Source: Exiguobacterium antarcticum DSM 14480 (GTDB taxonomy: Bacteria; Bacillota; Bacilli; Exiguobacteriales; Exiguobacteriaceae). From it: a stretch of DNA of 64,000 nucleotides. Below the pieces are notes generated by a model. The model was not told the DNA's origin. It did no database searches and saw only the letters and a program-made list of their open reading frames with translations. Position 1 is the stretch's first letter. Each line of letters begins with the position of its first letter. Position numbers and translations under genes: made by a program. The stretch is from the NCBI RefSeq assembly GCF_000685865.1, contig NZ_JMKS01000003.1:992001-1056000 (forward strand), given 5' to 3'. Shown here one piece after another: positions 51,304-59,721 of the stretch.

Positions 51304-52014
51304 ATGATGCCAAAATATCTACACATCTATCACCAACTCGTCAGCCGGATTCAAGACGGCACGTTACCTGCCGAGACAAAACTGCCGTCTGAAACGGAGT
51401 TGATGCACGAATTCGAAGCCAGTCGCGGGACCGTCCGAAAAGCGATCGATGCTCTTCAAGACAAAGGGTTTGTCCGCAAACATCAAGGAAAAGGCGTCTT
51501 CGTCCTCAGTCAAGACGCAATCGCTTTTCAGTTCAACGGAATCGTCAGCTTTTCGGAAGCGCATCGTCAAATGGGACAACATGACGTCAAAACTGATGTC
51601 CTCTCCTGTACGACGATCGAAGCGACCGCTGAACTGGCCAACCAGTTTCATGTCGCACCCGGGACGTCTCTGACAGAAGTCAAACGCGTCCGGACGATTG
51701 ACGGAGAGCGGGTCATCTACGATATTAATCTTTTCGTGACGTCACTTGTTCCCGGTCTGACTACAGAAATTGCCGGCGGATCGATTTATGCCTACATCGA
51801 ACAGACGTTAGGACGGCAGATCAGTTACGCGAAACGGAAAATCGAGGCGCAACCCGCAACGATTGATGATCAACAGCACCTCGATCTTGAAGGGACGACG
51901 CATGTCATCGTCATCACGAACGATACGTATTATTATGAAGGGCAACATTTCGAGCGGACGCAGTCGCGCCACCGGCTCGACAAGTTTCAATTCACCGACA
52001 TCGCACGCCGCTGA
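51304..52014 (+). CDS. treR: Trehalose operon repressor TreR (GntR/HutC family)
   Basis: The 236 residues comprise a GntR winged helix (about 5-72: HIYHQLVSRIQDGTLPAETKLP, RGTVRKAIDALQDKG, KHQGKGVFVL) and a UTRA effector domain (about 90-230, which binds trehalose 6-phosphate in the family), ending RLDKFQFTDIARR. ATG 51304 or 51307 with AAAGGACGG. Assigned TreR rather than another HutC member because treP and treA lie downstream and palindromic operators flank the treP -35. The gene is separated from treP by the 52186-54972 gene. Confidence 0.87.
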   Translation: MMPKYLHIYHQLVSRIQDGTLPAETKLPSETELMHEFEASRGTVRKAIDALQDKGFVRKHQGKGVFVLSQDAIAFQFNGIVSFSEAHRQMGQHDVKTDVLSCTTIEATAELANQFHVAPGTSLTEVKRVRTIDGERVIYDINLFVTSLVPGLTTEIAGGSIYAYIEQTLGRQISYAKRKIEAQPATIDDQQHLDLEGTTHVIVITNDTYYYEGQHFERTQSRHRLDKFQFTDIARR

Positions 52015-52046
52015 CGGCTCAAACGATAAGAGCATCCTTACAAGAA

Positions 52047-52086
52047 AAGGAGAGAATGGAACTCAAATTCCGTTCTCTCCTTTTTT
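52047..52086 (+). terminator. Terminator after treR
   Basis: AAGGAGAGAA-GGAA / TTCC-TTCTCTCCTT is a 15-base stem with one G-T pair, followed by TTTT. Confidence 0.85.
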
Positions 52087-52185
52087 GAAAACGAATCGTT
52101 TATTCTCTCATTTCAATGTTATATTATAAAAACACGAACCAAATTTTAGGTTTATTTTGATATTTTTTAACTGGAGGTTTTGCTG

Positions 52186-54972
52186 TTGCCATTGAAGAAA
52201 GGACTACAAGCCCTACTAAAACGTGGTCAGGATGTATCCGTCATTGATGAACATTTTGTGGAAAACCATCCAGATGCGATTTATACCCTTGATCTATTAG
52301 GACGTGTCACGCGTCTAAACGATAAAACGTCCCTGTTACTGGGCTATACGAGACAGGATTTAATGAATCATTTTAAACACTTTGTCCATCCGGACGATCA
52401 AGATAGTACGGTGGACCATTTCCAACAGGTCATGCAAGGAAAAAGCGAAACGTATACAGCACGGATCCGACATTCAAAAGGACAGTATCTGGAGCTGATG
52501 ATCGTCAACATTCCGATCTTTGCGAACGGTTTGATTGTGGGTGCTTATGGAATTGCCCGGGATCTGACGACGAGCCGGTTGATGAAACAACAGATGGATT
52601 CGATCCAGTTTGATCAACAGTTGGTCGAGACGTTACCCGGCATCGCCCTCGCCGCCTTCAGCGAAGAAGGACACTTAGTCCGCTCGTCCGAGTCCTTCGC
52701 CGAACTGTTTGGCTTACAACCGGAGCAGCTCAAAACATTATCGAACCAAGACTTGTTACAGCGGATTCATCCTGCCGACCAGCAGGAGTTCCGTGAGTAT
52801 CTGGAGTTGTTGAAAACCAATCGTTGCTTGTCGTCACTGGATATCGAAACCCGTCTGCTTCATCGACAGCATGGTTATCAGGATGTTTTGTGCCGCTGCG
52901 CGTTCCACCAAGCGGAATATCAGCCTCAGGCGGAGTTGACATGCGTCCTCTATAACTTGTCCGAGCATAAATCGTTGGACAAGCAACTTCATGCGGAAAA
53001 AGAAAAGTTTTTGTCGTTCCAACAAGTTTCGACGAGTGCCATCTACCGTTATGACATCACACAACACAAAATTGACTTTCATACCCGGGGATTTGAAAAC
53101 ATCTTCGACGGGTTACTCCACCGCCATGAACAGGTGGACGGCATTTGGGAAAAGGGATTGATTCTCGCGGAAGACCAACCGAAAGTCGAAGCGAGTTACG
53201 AGCGGATCCTTGCTCATCATGAAACCGAAGTCTCTTACCGCATTCAGCATGACGGTGCGATTCACTGGATTTTAGAAAACCGGACACCGATCAGCAATCC
53301 GAGCGGTGCGGTATTCGCCTTTCAAAGTGTCATCCAGGACATCACCCAATTAAAACAACAGGAAGAAAAAATTTTTCAGCTCGCGATGCACGACCGGGTG
53401 ACCGGACTGCCGAACCGGACCCTCGTCCTCGAACAGATGGCGCAATGGATCGCGACGTATCCGACGTTCAGTGTCCTGACGGTCAGCTATAACACCCTCC
53501 AGGACATCAACCATGATTTCGGATATTCGATTGGTGATAAGTGGTTGTCGAAAACAGCGACACAATTGTTGTATCATCTACCGACTGCTTCTTACTTCGG
53601 TCATCTCTATGGTGACGAGTACATCATCCTCTTTCCGAACGTCGTCGCGGAATGTTCCATCAACAAGATTTGTGAGGAGTTACTCGAACTATCCAAACAA
53701 AAAATCATCATCGATTCGTACGAATGGTATCCGTCGATCGCCATCGGCGTCAGCCGCTTCCCGGAAGATGCCGATTCAGCGGAGGAACTCGTCAAGGCAG
53801 CGAGCATCGCACTCGGGCGGGCACGGGCAAATGACTACAGTGTCTACTCGTCGACCTTCAATATCGAGACCTACCGTCGTCATCAGCTTCAGAAAAGCAT
53901 CCGGACCTCGATCCGGCGTAATGAACTGTTTCTTGAGTACCAACCAAAGGTCAATGCCTGGTCCGGGACGATCATCGGTGCGGAAGCGTTGATCCGCTGG
54001 CAACATCCCGTATGGGGCCGGATTCCGCCTAATGACTTCATCCCGCTATCAGAAGAAAGCGAGATGCATATCTTGATCGCCGACTGGGTGCTCGAAGAAA
54101 CGTGCTGGAACATCAATCAATGGATTCTTGCCGGTCTGCCGATTGTCCCGATTTCGATCAATGTCTCACCCAAACGATTGATTCACGGAAATTTTGCCGA
54201 GACCTGTCAGGAAACGCTCAATCGGTTTGGTGTTTCACCGAGTATGCTCGAAATCGAGATTCTCGAAACCGACGTCTTGTTCGACAACAGTAAAATCCAG
54301 CAATCGCTTCAGACACTCAGTCAGATGGGCATCAAAATTGCTTTGGATGATTTCGGAAAAGGGTATTCATCGATTTCTTATCTGCAACAATACCCGATTG
54401 ATACGATCAAAATCGATCGTCAGTTCGCGACGACGCTCATTCAAGACAAGAAAACCCAGTCCGTCGTCCGCAGTGTCCTCTTCATGGCAAAAGAATTCGG
54501 GATGGATGTCGTCGCAGAAGGTGTCGAAACAATGGAACAACTGCACTTCCTGCGGCAGTTACACTGTACGACGATCCAAGGTTACTTGTTCAGTAAACCG
54601 TTACCGAAGGCCGATTTTGAACGGACGATGCAAGCGCGGCAAATCCGTGCGACGGAGGCGATGACGATTGCCACGAACAATCGGACGATTGATGCGTCCA
54701 TCACGATCCAACGATTAAACGGACAAGACATCACCGTAGGGCGGACGGACATCTCCGTCTCGAAAGGCACGATGCACAGTGTCTCCTTTTATTCGACGTT
54801 ACACCTTCCCGTCCACGAAGGTATTGAACTCGTTTTGATTTTAAACCAACAGCCGATTCCGGTCCGACCGACTCAAACGATTGAGCTCGATAACGGCTTG
54901 ATGGAGTACGAATGCCAGTATCTCGATTTGACCCAATCCCACCTTGTCTTTCAAGCCCTGCAGTCCTCTTAA
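52186..54972 (+). CDS. PAS-PAS-PAS-GGDEF-EAL protein, probable cyclic-di-GMP phosphodiesterase
   Basis: TTG 52186 is the best start (GGAGG 8 bases upstream; TTG 52180 is too close). The 928 residues include an N-terminal PAS (about 20-140, ENHPDAIYTLDLLGR) and two further PAS-like regions (about 145-265 and 270-395). The GGDEF domain (about 405-555) reads YGDEY at 475-479 in place of GGDEF. The EAL domain (about 570-820) has an intact EAL (600-602), Asn in ISINVSPKRL, DDFGKG (721-726), IKIDRQF, VVAEGVE and IQGYLF. It should hydrolyse c-di-GMP, with the degenerate cyclase half possibly sensing GTP. The C-terminal 110 residues are shared with 20083-22614. It has no membrane segment. Confidence 0.88.
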   Translation: MPLKKGLQALLKRGQDVSVIDEHFVENHPDAIYTLDLLGRVTRLNDKTSLLLGYTRQDLMNHFKHFVHPDDQDSTVDHFQQVMQGKSETYTARIRHSKGQYLELMIVNIPIFANGLIVGAYGIARDLTTSRLMKQQMDSIQFDQQLVETLPGIALAAFSEEGHLVRSSESFAELFGLQPEQLKTLSNQDLLQRIHPADQQEFREYLELLKTNRCLSSLDIETRLLHRQHGYQDVLCRCAFHQAEYQPQAELTCVLYNLSEHKSLDKQLHAEKEKFLSFQQVSTSAIYRYDITQHKIDFHTRGFENIFDGLLHRHEQVDGIWEKGLILAEDQPKVEASYERILAHHETEVSYRIQHDGAIHWILENRTPISNPSGAVFAFQSVIQDITQLKQQEEKIFQLAMHDRVTGLPNRTLVLEQMAQWIATYPTFSVLTVSYNTLQDINHDFGYSIGDKWLSKTATQLLYHLPTASYFGHLYGDEYIILFPNVVAECSINKICEELLELSKQKIIIDSYEWYPSIAIGVSRFPEDADSAEELVKAASIALGRARANDYSVYSSTFNIETYRRHQLQKSIRTSIRRNELFLEYQPKVNAWSGTIIGAEALIRWQHPVWGRIPPNDFIPLSEESEMHILIADWVLEETCWNINQWILAGLPIVPISINVSPKRLIHGNFAETCQETLNRFGVSPSMLEIEILETDVLFDNSKIQQSLQTLSQMGIKIALDDFGKGYSSISYLQQYPIDTIKIDRQFATTLIQDKKTQSVVRSVLFMAKEFGMDVVAEGVETMEQLHFLRQLHCTTIQGYLFSKPLPKADFERTMQARQIRATEAMTIATNNRTIDASITIQRLNGQDITVGRTDISVSKGTMHSVSFYSTLHLPVHEGIELVLILNQQPIPVRPTQTIELDNGLMEYECQYLDLTQSHLVFQALQSS

Positions 54973-54994
54973 TCGTTGACTCATTTCCTTCATG

Positions 54995-55035
54995 AAAAGC
55001 CGCTGTTTCGATGTGAATCGGAAGAGCGGCTTTTT
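54995..55035 (+). terminator. Terminator after the PAS-GGDEF-EAL gene
   Basis: AAAGCCGCT / AGCGGCTTT outer stem with further pairing inside is followed by TTTTTG. It separates the gene from treP. Confidence 0.75.
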
Positions 55036-55089
55036 GTAGCGCACACCTACTTTCCGTTCCTTCCAAACCTTCATTTTGAACCCGGATAA

Positions 55090-55137
55090 ACTTATCTATA
55101 TAAGTGATTGACTTAACTTATATAGATAAGTTAAGAT
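55090..55137 (+). promoter_or_regulatory. treP promoter with two TreR-like palindromes
   Basis: Operator 1 ACTTATCTATATAAGT (55090-55105) and operator 2 ACTTATATAGATAAGT (55116-55131) are each palindromic and are reverse complements of each other. The -35 TTGACT (55108-55113) lies between them and operator 2 fills the spacer to TAAGAT (55132-55137, 18 bases). Binding at both would block polymerase. Confidence 0.8.
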
Positions 55138-55151
55138 GAATGGGCGCAGAT

Positions 55152-55166
55152 AAGAAAACGTTTTCA
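55152..55166 (+). promoter_or_regulatory. cre-like site downstream of the treP promoter
   Basis: AAGAAAACGTTTTCA matches the CcpA cre consensus WTGNAANCGNWNNCW except for one base. Placed between promoter and start codon it suggests catabolite repression by roadblock. Confidence 0.6.
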
Positions 55167-55209
55167 TTTCAAAGGATGTCTTCAGTTCAATCCAAAAGGA
55201 GAATGTGAG

Positions 55210-56649
55210 ATGAAACCCAACTACCGGCACATCGCAGAACAAATCATCGAACGGATCGGCGGCAAAGACAATGTCGAACAAGCCGCTCATTGTGTCACCC
55301 GCCTTCGCTTAACACTTAAAGATCAAAGTCTGGTCGAGCAGGAGGCATTACTCGAAGTCCCGCTTGTCAAAGGTGCCTTCCTGAACGCAGGTGTCTATCA
55401 AATCGTCATCGGAGCCGGTGACGTCGACCGTGTCTACGCTGAATTCATTCAATTGACCGGTTTACAGGCAACGACAATTGCCGATGTCAAATCGTCCGGT
55501 GCGTCAAAAATGAATCCGTTCCAAAAACTGATCAAAGTATTTTCCGATGTCTTCATGCCGATCATTCCGGCTATCATCGTCGCTGGTCTCTTGATGGGGA
55601 TCAACAATCTCTTTGGCATCGAATTCGGTGGCAAAACGATGATCGAACGGTACCCGAATCTCCAAGGGTTATGGGATTTGATCAACATGATGGCGAATAC
55701 CGCCTTCGTCTTCTTACCGGCACTTGTCGGTTGGTCCGCCACGAAACGGTTTGGCGGCAGTGAAATCCTCGGGATCGTCATGGGGTTGATGCTTGTGCAT
55801 CCGGATCTCTTAAATGCTTGGAACTACGGACAAAGTGCCTTAAAAGGTGACATTCCGACATTCAATATCCTCGGTTTATTTGAAATCGAGAAAGTCGGTT
55901 ACCAAGGACAGATTTTACCGGTCCTCGCTGCCGCTTATGTCTTAAGTACGATTGAACGTTGGTTAAAAGACCGGGTCCCGAATGCGATCCAGCTCCTCGT
56001 CGTCCCGATTACGACGATCACGTTGACCGGGTTCCTCGCCCTTGCCGTCATCGGTCCCGTCACCCGTCAAATCGGTGACTGGATCACGATCGGTGTCGTC
56101 AATACGTTTGAAGCCGTCCCGTTACTTGGTGCTTTGTTGTTTGGTGCCCTGTATGCCCCACTCGTCATCACCGGGATGCATCATATGTTCATCGCCGTCG
56201 ACTTACAACTGATTGGCCAAAGCGGCACGACCTTCATCTGGCCGATGATCGCGATTTCGAACATCGCCCAAGGTTCGGCGACACTCGCGATGTTATTCCT
56301 CGCGAAAAACGTCAATGATAAAAACATGGCGTCGACCTCTGCGATTTCGGCTTACTTCGGTATCACCGAACCCGCCATGTTCGGCGTTAATCTCCGGTTC
56401 AAGTATCCGTTTTACGCAGCACTTGTCGGATCAGCGATTGCGTCTTCGTTCATCGCCGTCAGCGGTGTACTCGCACCGGCGATCGGTGTCGGCGGTCTTC
56501 CGGCGTTCATCTCGATTGTTCCGGGATCGATTCTGTCGTTCATCATCGGGATGGTGATTGCGGTCATCGTTCCGATCGTCTGTACGTTCCTGTTCCATTA
56601 TGTCTCGACGAAACGTGCCCGAAAAGCGGCACTCAAAGAGGCTGCTTGA
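55210..56649 (+). CDS. treP: PTS trehalose-specific EIIBC component
   Basis: It imports trehalose and phosphorylates it to trehalose 6-phosphate. The 479 residues include an EIIB domain (1-90) with phospho-Cys 28 (AAHCVTRLRL) and an EIIC domain (about 105-475) with about ten helices and the GITEPAMFG signature. No EIIA domain is fused, so a general glucose-type EIIA must serve it. AAAAGGAGAATGTGAG precedes the ATG. The TGA stop lies at the border of the tnpB element (see finding). Assignment to trehalose rests on treR and treA. Confidence 0.93.
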   Translation: MKPNYRHIAEQIIERIGGKDNVEQAAHCVTRLRLTLKDQSLVEQEALLEVPLVKGAFLNAGVYQIVIGAGDVDRVYAEFIQLTGLQATTIADVKSSGASKMNPFQKLIKVFSDVFMPIIPAIIVAGLLMGINNLFGIEFGGKTMIERYPNLQGLWDLINMMANTAFVFLPALVGWSATKRFGGSEILGIVMGLMLVHPDLLNAWNYGQSALKGDIPTFNILGLFEIEKVGYQGQILPVLAAAYVLSTIERWLKDRVPNAIQLLVVPITTITLTGFLALAVIGPVTRQIGDWITIGVVNTFEAVPLLGALLFGALYAPLVITGMHHMFIAVDLQLIGQSGTTFIWPMIAISNIAQGSATLAMLFLAKNVNDKNMASTSAISAYFGITEPAMFGVNLRFKYPFYAALVGSAIASSFIAVSGVLAPAIGVGGLPAFISIVPGSILSFIIGMVIAVIVPIVCTFLFHYVSTKRARKAALKEAA

Positions 56650-57996
56650 ACTACCCCCACCTACGCTTCGCTAAGAGGTGGAGGATTCCTGAGTTATCCG
56701 ACCTAACGGTCGAAACCTGATCAGGCTAACCCCGTCGTCCCGACGGTTGAAGAAGCTAAGATACGTTCGGCTTCTTGTTTGAGATTCAGTCCTGCGTTCA
56801 CATCACGGTCGTGATGAATCCCGCAACTCGGGCATATCCATTCACGCAAGCTGAGATGTTTCACGTCCTTGTGTTGATGTCCGCAACTCGAGCACAGTTG
56901 GCTCGAAGCAAAGGTCTTGCCGACCTTCACGACGGTCTTCCCGTACCAGTCTGCCTTGTATTCCAACATGCGGAAGAACTCCGACCAACTGACATCAGAG
57001 ATGGCCTTGCTCCACTTGCGGTTCTTCTGCATGTTCTTCACCTGCAAGGTCTCGATGCCGATGATGTCGTGGTTTTTGACGATCTCGGTCGATACCTTGT
57101 GCAGGAAGTCAGTGCGCTTGTTGGCGATCTTCTCGTGAATACGGGCGACCCTTTGCTTCTGCTTCTGATAGTTCCGTGCCTCAGACAGCTTGACTTTTTT
57201 GTTGAGGGCGATGCGTTGACGGCGGGAGAGCTTACGCTGTTCGCGCGCCAGCTTCTTCTCAAGCGAACGGAAGTAACGGTCGTTTTGGTAGACCGTGCCG
57301 TCCGACAGGATGGCGAATTTCTTGAGTCCGACGTCGACGCCGACGGATGAACCGGTCTTCGGCAGTTCGTGGATCTTCTGCTCGACGAGCAGGGAGACGA
57401 AATATTTGCATGACGCGTTGCGTCGGATCGTGGCGTTCAAGATACGCCCTGTGATCTGTTTCGAATGGGCGAAACGAACCCATTTCAGCTTCGGAAGTTT
57501 GAGCTTGTTTCCGAAGATTGACACTTCAGGAAGCTGGTTTTTACCTTAGACGTTGGTCTTGTAAGACTGGACGGGATGGCGCTTCGACTTAAATCGAGGG
57601 CGTTTGTTCTGCTTGTTGAAGAAGCGGTCAAACGCATCAGCAAGATGCTTGACGCTCGTTTGAACAGAAGTGCTATCGACTTCCTTCAACCAGTCGAACT
57701 CCTGCTTCAACAAAGGAATTTCTTTGGAACAAGAACCGTAGGACAGTCCTTTTCCAGTGGTCTTGTACATTTCATCCCACTTCGCCAAGAAGTGGTTGAA
57801 GATGAAGCGCGCACACCCGATCGTCTTCGCGATCAGGATTTCCTGCTCTTTTGTGGGGTAGATTCTGAATTTGTAGGCCTTGTGCTTCAACACCATTTTT
57901 CACCTCCCTCAAAGTGAATATACCCGAAAGGCTGGCTGGCGAGTCATCTCCCACTTTCACTTTGTTTAGAAGTGGGAGTATTCTCGCCTAATTTTG
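56646..57996 (-). mobile_element. IS200/IS605-type tnpB-only element
   Basis: About 1.35 kb sits between treP and treA, opposite to their strand. Its right end (56646-56720) contains a hairpin (56654-56662 with 56676-56684, minus strand CCTCCACCT / AGGTGGGGG), typical of the omegaRNA scaffold and end. Its left end (57897-57996) has an imperfect hairpin CTCCCACTT / AAGTGGGAG (57948-57956 with 57970-57978). There is no tnpA. Exact borders are inferred from the hairpins and from reconstructing treP; they could be off by a few bases. Confidence 0.75.
56721..57896 (-). pseudogene. tnpB: TnpB (RNA-guided nuclease family) interrupted by one in-frame stop
   Basis: The frame runs from ATG 57896 (GGAGGTGAAAA upstream) to a TAA at 57548-57546 (116 residues: VLKHKAYKFRIYPTKEQE, N-terminal wedge/REC region). 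It continues in the same frame with no shift through to TGA at 56721 (total 391 codons before the final stop, including the TAA). The second part carries all RuvC residues: Asp in GVDVGLKKF, Glu in IIGIETLQV and Asp in HDRDVNAGL, and the zinc finger CSSC...CPSC. A GTG at 57524 could restart translation of 267 residues. Only one base change (e.g. CAA to TAA) separates it from an intact TnpB. A sequencing error cannot be excluded. Confidence 0.88.
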
Positions 57997-58023
57997 ATAA
58001 GTTTTAGAAAGGTGTGACCTGAT

Positions 58024-59667
58024 ATGACCCTTACGACAACCGACTGGCGCAAATCCGCCGTCTATCAGATTTATCCGAAAAGTTTTTACAGCCCGGAAGG
58101 CAAGGCGACCGGCACGCTTCGCGGTGTGACGGCGAAGCTCGATTACTTGGCGAAACTGGGCGTCGACTACTTGTGGCTGACGCCGGTCTATGCCTCTCCC
58201 CAACGCGATAACGGATATGATGTCAGTGACTATTACGCGATCGACCCGTCTTACGGCACGATGGCAGACTTCGAGGAGTTGCTTGCTGAAGCGAACAAAC
58301 GACAACTCTCTGTCATGATGGATATCGTCGTCAATCACTGTTCGACCGATCACGACTGGTTTAAGCAGGGGCGGCATCCGGAAAGTCCCTACCATGACTA
58401 CTTCATCTGGCGCGATCAGCCAACCGATTGGGTGTCAAAATTCGGCGGACCGGCTTGGTCATTTGATGATGTCGCCGGTAAGTATTACCTGCATTTGTTT
58501 GACGAGACACAAGCCGATCTCAACTGGGAAAACCCGGCACTCCGGGAAGCCATCTATCAGATGATGTGTTTCTGGCGTGATAAAGGAGTCCGTGGCTTCC
58601 GGCTCGACGTCATCAACCTGATTTCAAAAGACGACAGCTTCGCGAATGATCCGACCGGTGACGGACGAAAATACTATACGGACGGTCCCCGGGTCCATGA
58701 CTACCTGCAGGAAATGAATCAACGGGTGTTTGACGGTCACGACCTGATGACGGTCGGTGAGATGTCGTCGACGACACTCGAACATTGTTTACGTTACTCG
58801 AACACGAACGAGCAGGAACTCAAGATGACGTTCAACTTCCATCATCTGAAGGTCGATTATCCGGACGGTCAAAAGTGGACAGCCGCGCCGTTCGACTTCC
58901 TGGAACTAAAACGGATCCTGTCAGATTGGCAGGTCGGGATGCAGGGAAATGCCTGGAACGCCATCTTTTGGTGTAACCATGACCAACCCCGTGTCGTCAG
59001 CCGGTTTGGTGACGATACGGTCTACCGGGTTGAAAGTGCGAAGATGCTCGCGACAACGTTACACGGACTGCAAGGCACACCGTACATCTATCAAGGAGAA
59101 GAGATCGGGACACCGAATCCCGACTTCACCGATTTGACGGATTACCGGGATGTCGAGACGCTGAACGCCTACACTGAAAAAACAGCACTTGGTGAAACGG
59201 AAGCTGACATTCTCGCTGCGATCCGTCAAAAATCCCGGGACAATGCCCGGACACCGATGCAATGGGATGCCTCGCCGCACGCCGGATTCTCGACGGTGAC
59301 ACCATGGATTCCGGTCGCTTCGAATCATACGACAATCAATGTCGAAGCAGCGCTCGCTGATCCGAATTCCGTCTTCTATCATTACAAGAAGCTGATTCAG
59401 TTACGCAAGCAGTACGATGTCCTGACGAACGGAAGTTACCGGCTTCTGACACCTGACGATCTTGCACTTTGGGCGTACGAACGGACGAACGACGATGAAC
59501 AAGTTCTCGTCTTGTCGAACTTTTACGGTACGGCAGCTTCGTTCACGTTACCGAATGATTGGCTGGATCATCAGGTCTTGATTCAGAACTATCCGGATTT
59601 CTTAGAGACGTCAGGGCAAGTCACATTACGACCATATGAATCCATCATGCTGTATCGAACAGTCTGA
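58024..59667 (+). CDS. treA: Trehalose-6-phosphate hydrolase (GH13)
   Basis: It splits trehalose 6-phosphate to glucose and glucose 6-phosphate. The 547 residues form a GH13 barrel with nucleophile Asp 195 (GFRLDVIN), acid/base Glu 246 (TVGEMSST) and Asp 320 (CNHDQPR), plus the MDIVVNHCS region. The N-terminus WRKSAVYQIYPKSFYSPEGK fits TreC/TreA rather than oligo-1,6-glucosidase, and the locus supports it. AAAGGTGTGACCTGAT precedes the ATG. It is in the tre operon but separated from treP by the tnpB element; whether treP read-through still reaches it is an open question. Confidence 0.93.
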   Translation: MTLTTTDWRKSAVYQIYPKSFYSPEGKATGTLRGVTAKLDYLAKLGVDYLWLTPVYASPQRDNGYDVSDYYAIDPSYGTMADFEELLAEANKRQLSVMMDIVVNHCSTDHDWFKQGRHPESPYHDYFIWRDQPTDWVSKFGGPAWSFDDVAGKYYLHLFDETQADLNWENPALREAIYQMMCFWRDKGVRGFRLDVINLISKDDSFANDPTGDGRKYYTDGPRVHDYLQEMNQRVFDGHDLMTVGEMSSTTLEHCLRYSNTNEQELKMTFNFHHLKVDYPDGQKWTAAPFDFLELKRILSDWQVGMQGNAWNAIFWCNHDQPRVVSRFGDDTVYRVESAKMLATTLHGLQGTPYIYQGEEIGTPNPDFTDLTDYRDVETLNAYTEKTALGETEADILAAIRQKSRDNARTPMQWDASPHAGFSTVTPWIPVASNHTTINVEAALADPNSVFYHYKKLIQLRKQYDVLTNGSYRLLTPDDLALWAYERTNDDEQVLVLSNFYGTAASFTLPNDWLDHQVLIQNYPDFLETSGQVTLRPYESIMLYRTV

Positions 59668-59675
59668 CCAAACAA

Positions 59676-59712
59676 ACCCCGCCTTCTCACTCGGAGAAGG
59701 CGGGGATTTTTC
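59676..59712. terminator. Terminator after treA, shared with the symporter gene
   Basis: CCCCGCCTTCT / AGAAGGCGGGG is a perfect 11-base stem with a 7-base loop and TTTTT on plus. It lies between convergent genes. Confidence 0.88.
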
Positions 59713-59721
59713 AAGGATTTA

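Noticed and set aside
54731-55066. 111-residue minus-strand frame at the end of the PAS-GGDEF-EAL gene
   Set aside because: It covers a terminator and the coding strand of a conserved gene.
56775-57350. 191-residue plus-strand frame inside the tnpB element
   Set aside because: Antisense to the conserved RuvC region of tnpB; no ribosome site.
56646-57996. CRISPR-Cas12-like locus
   Set aside because: The RuvC/zinc-finger protein has no repeat-spacer array or adaptation genes nearby and its end hairpins are those of an IS605-type element.
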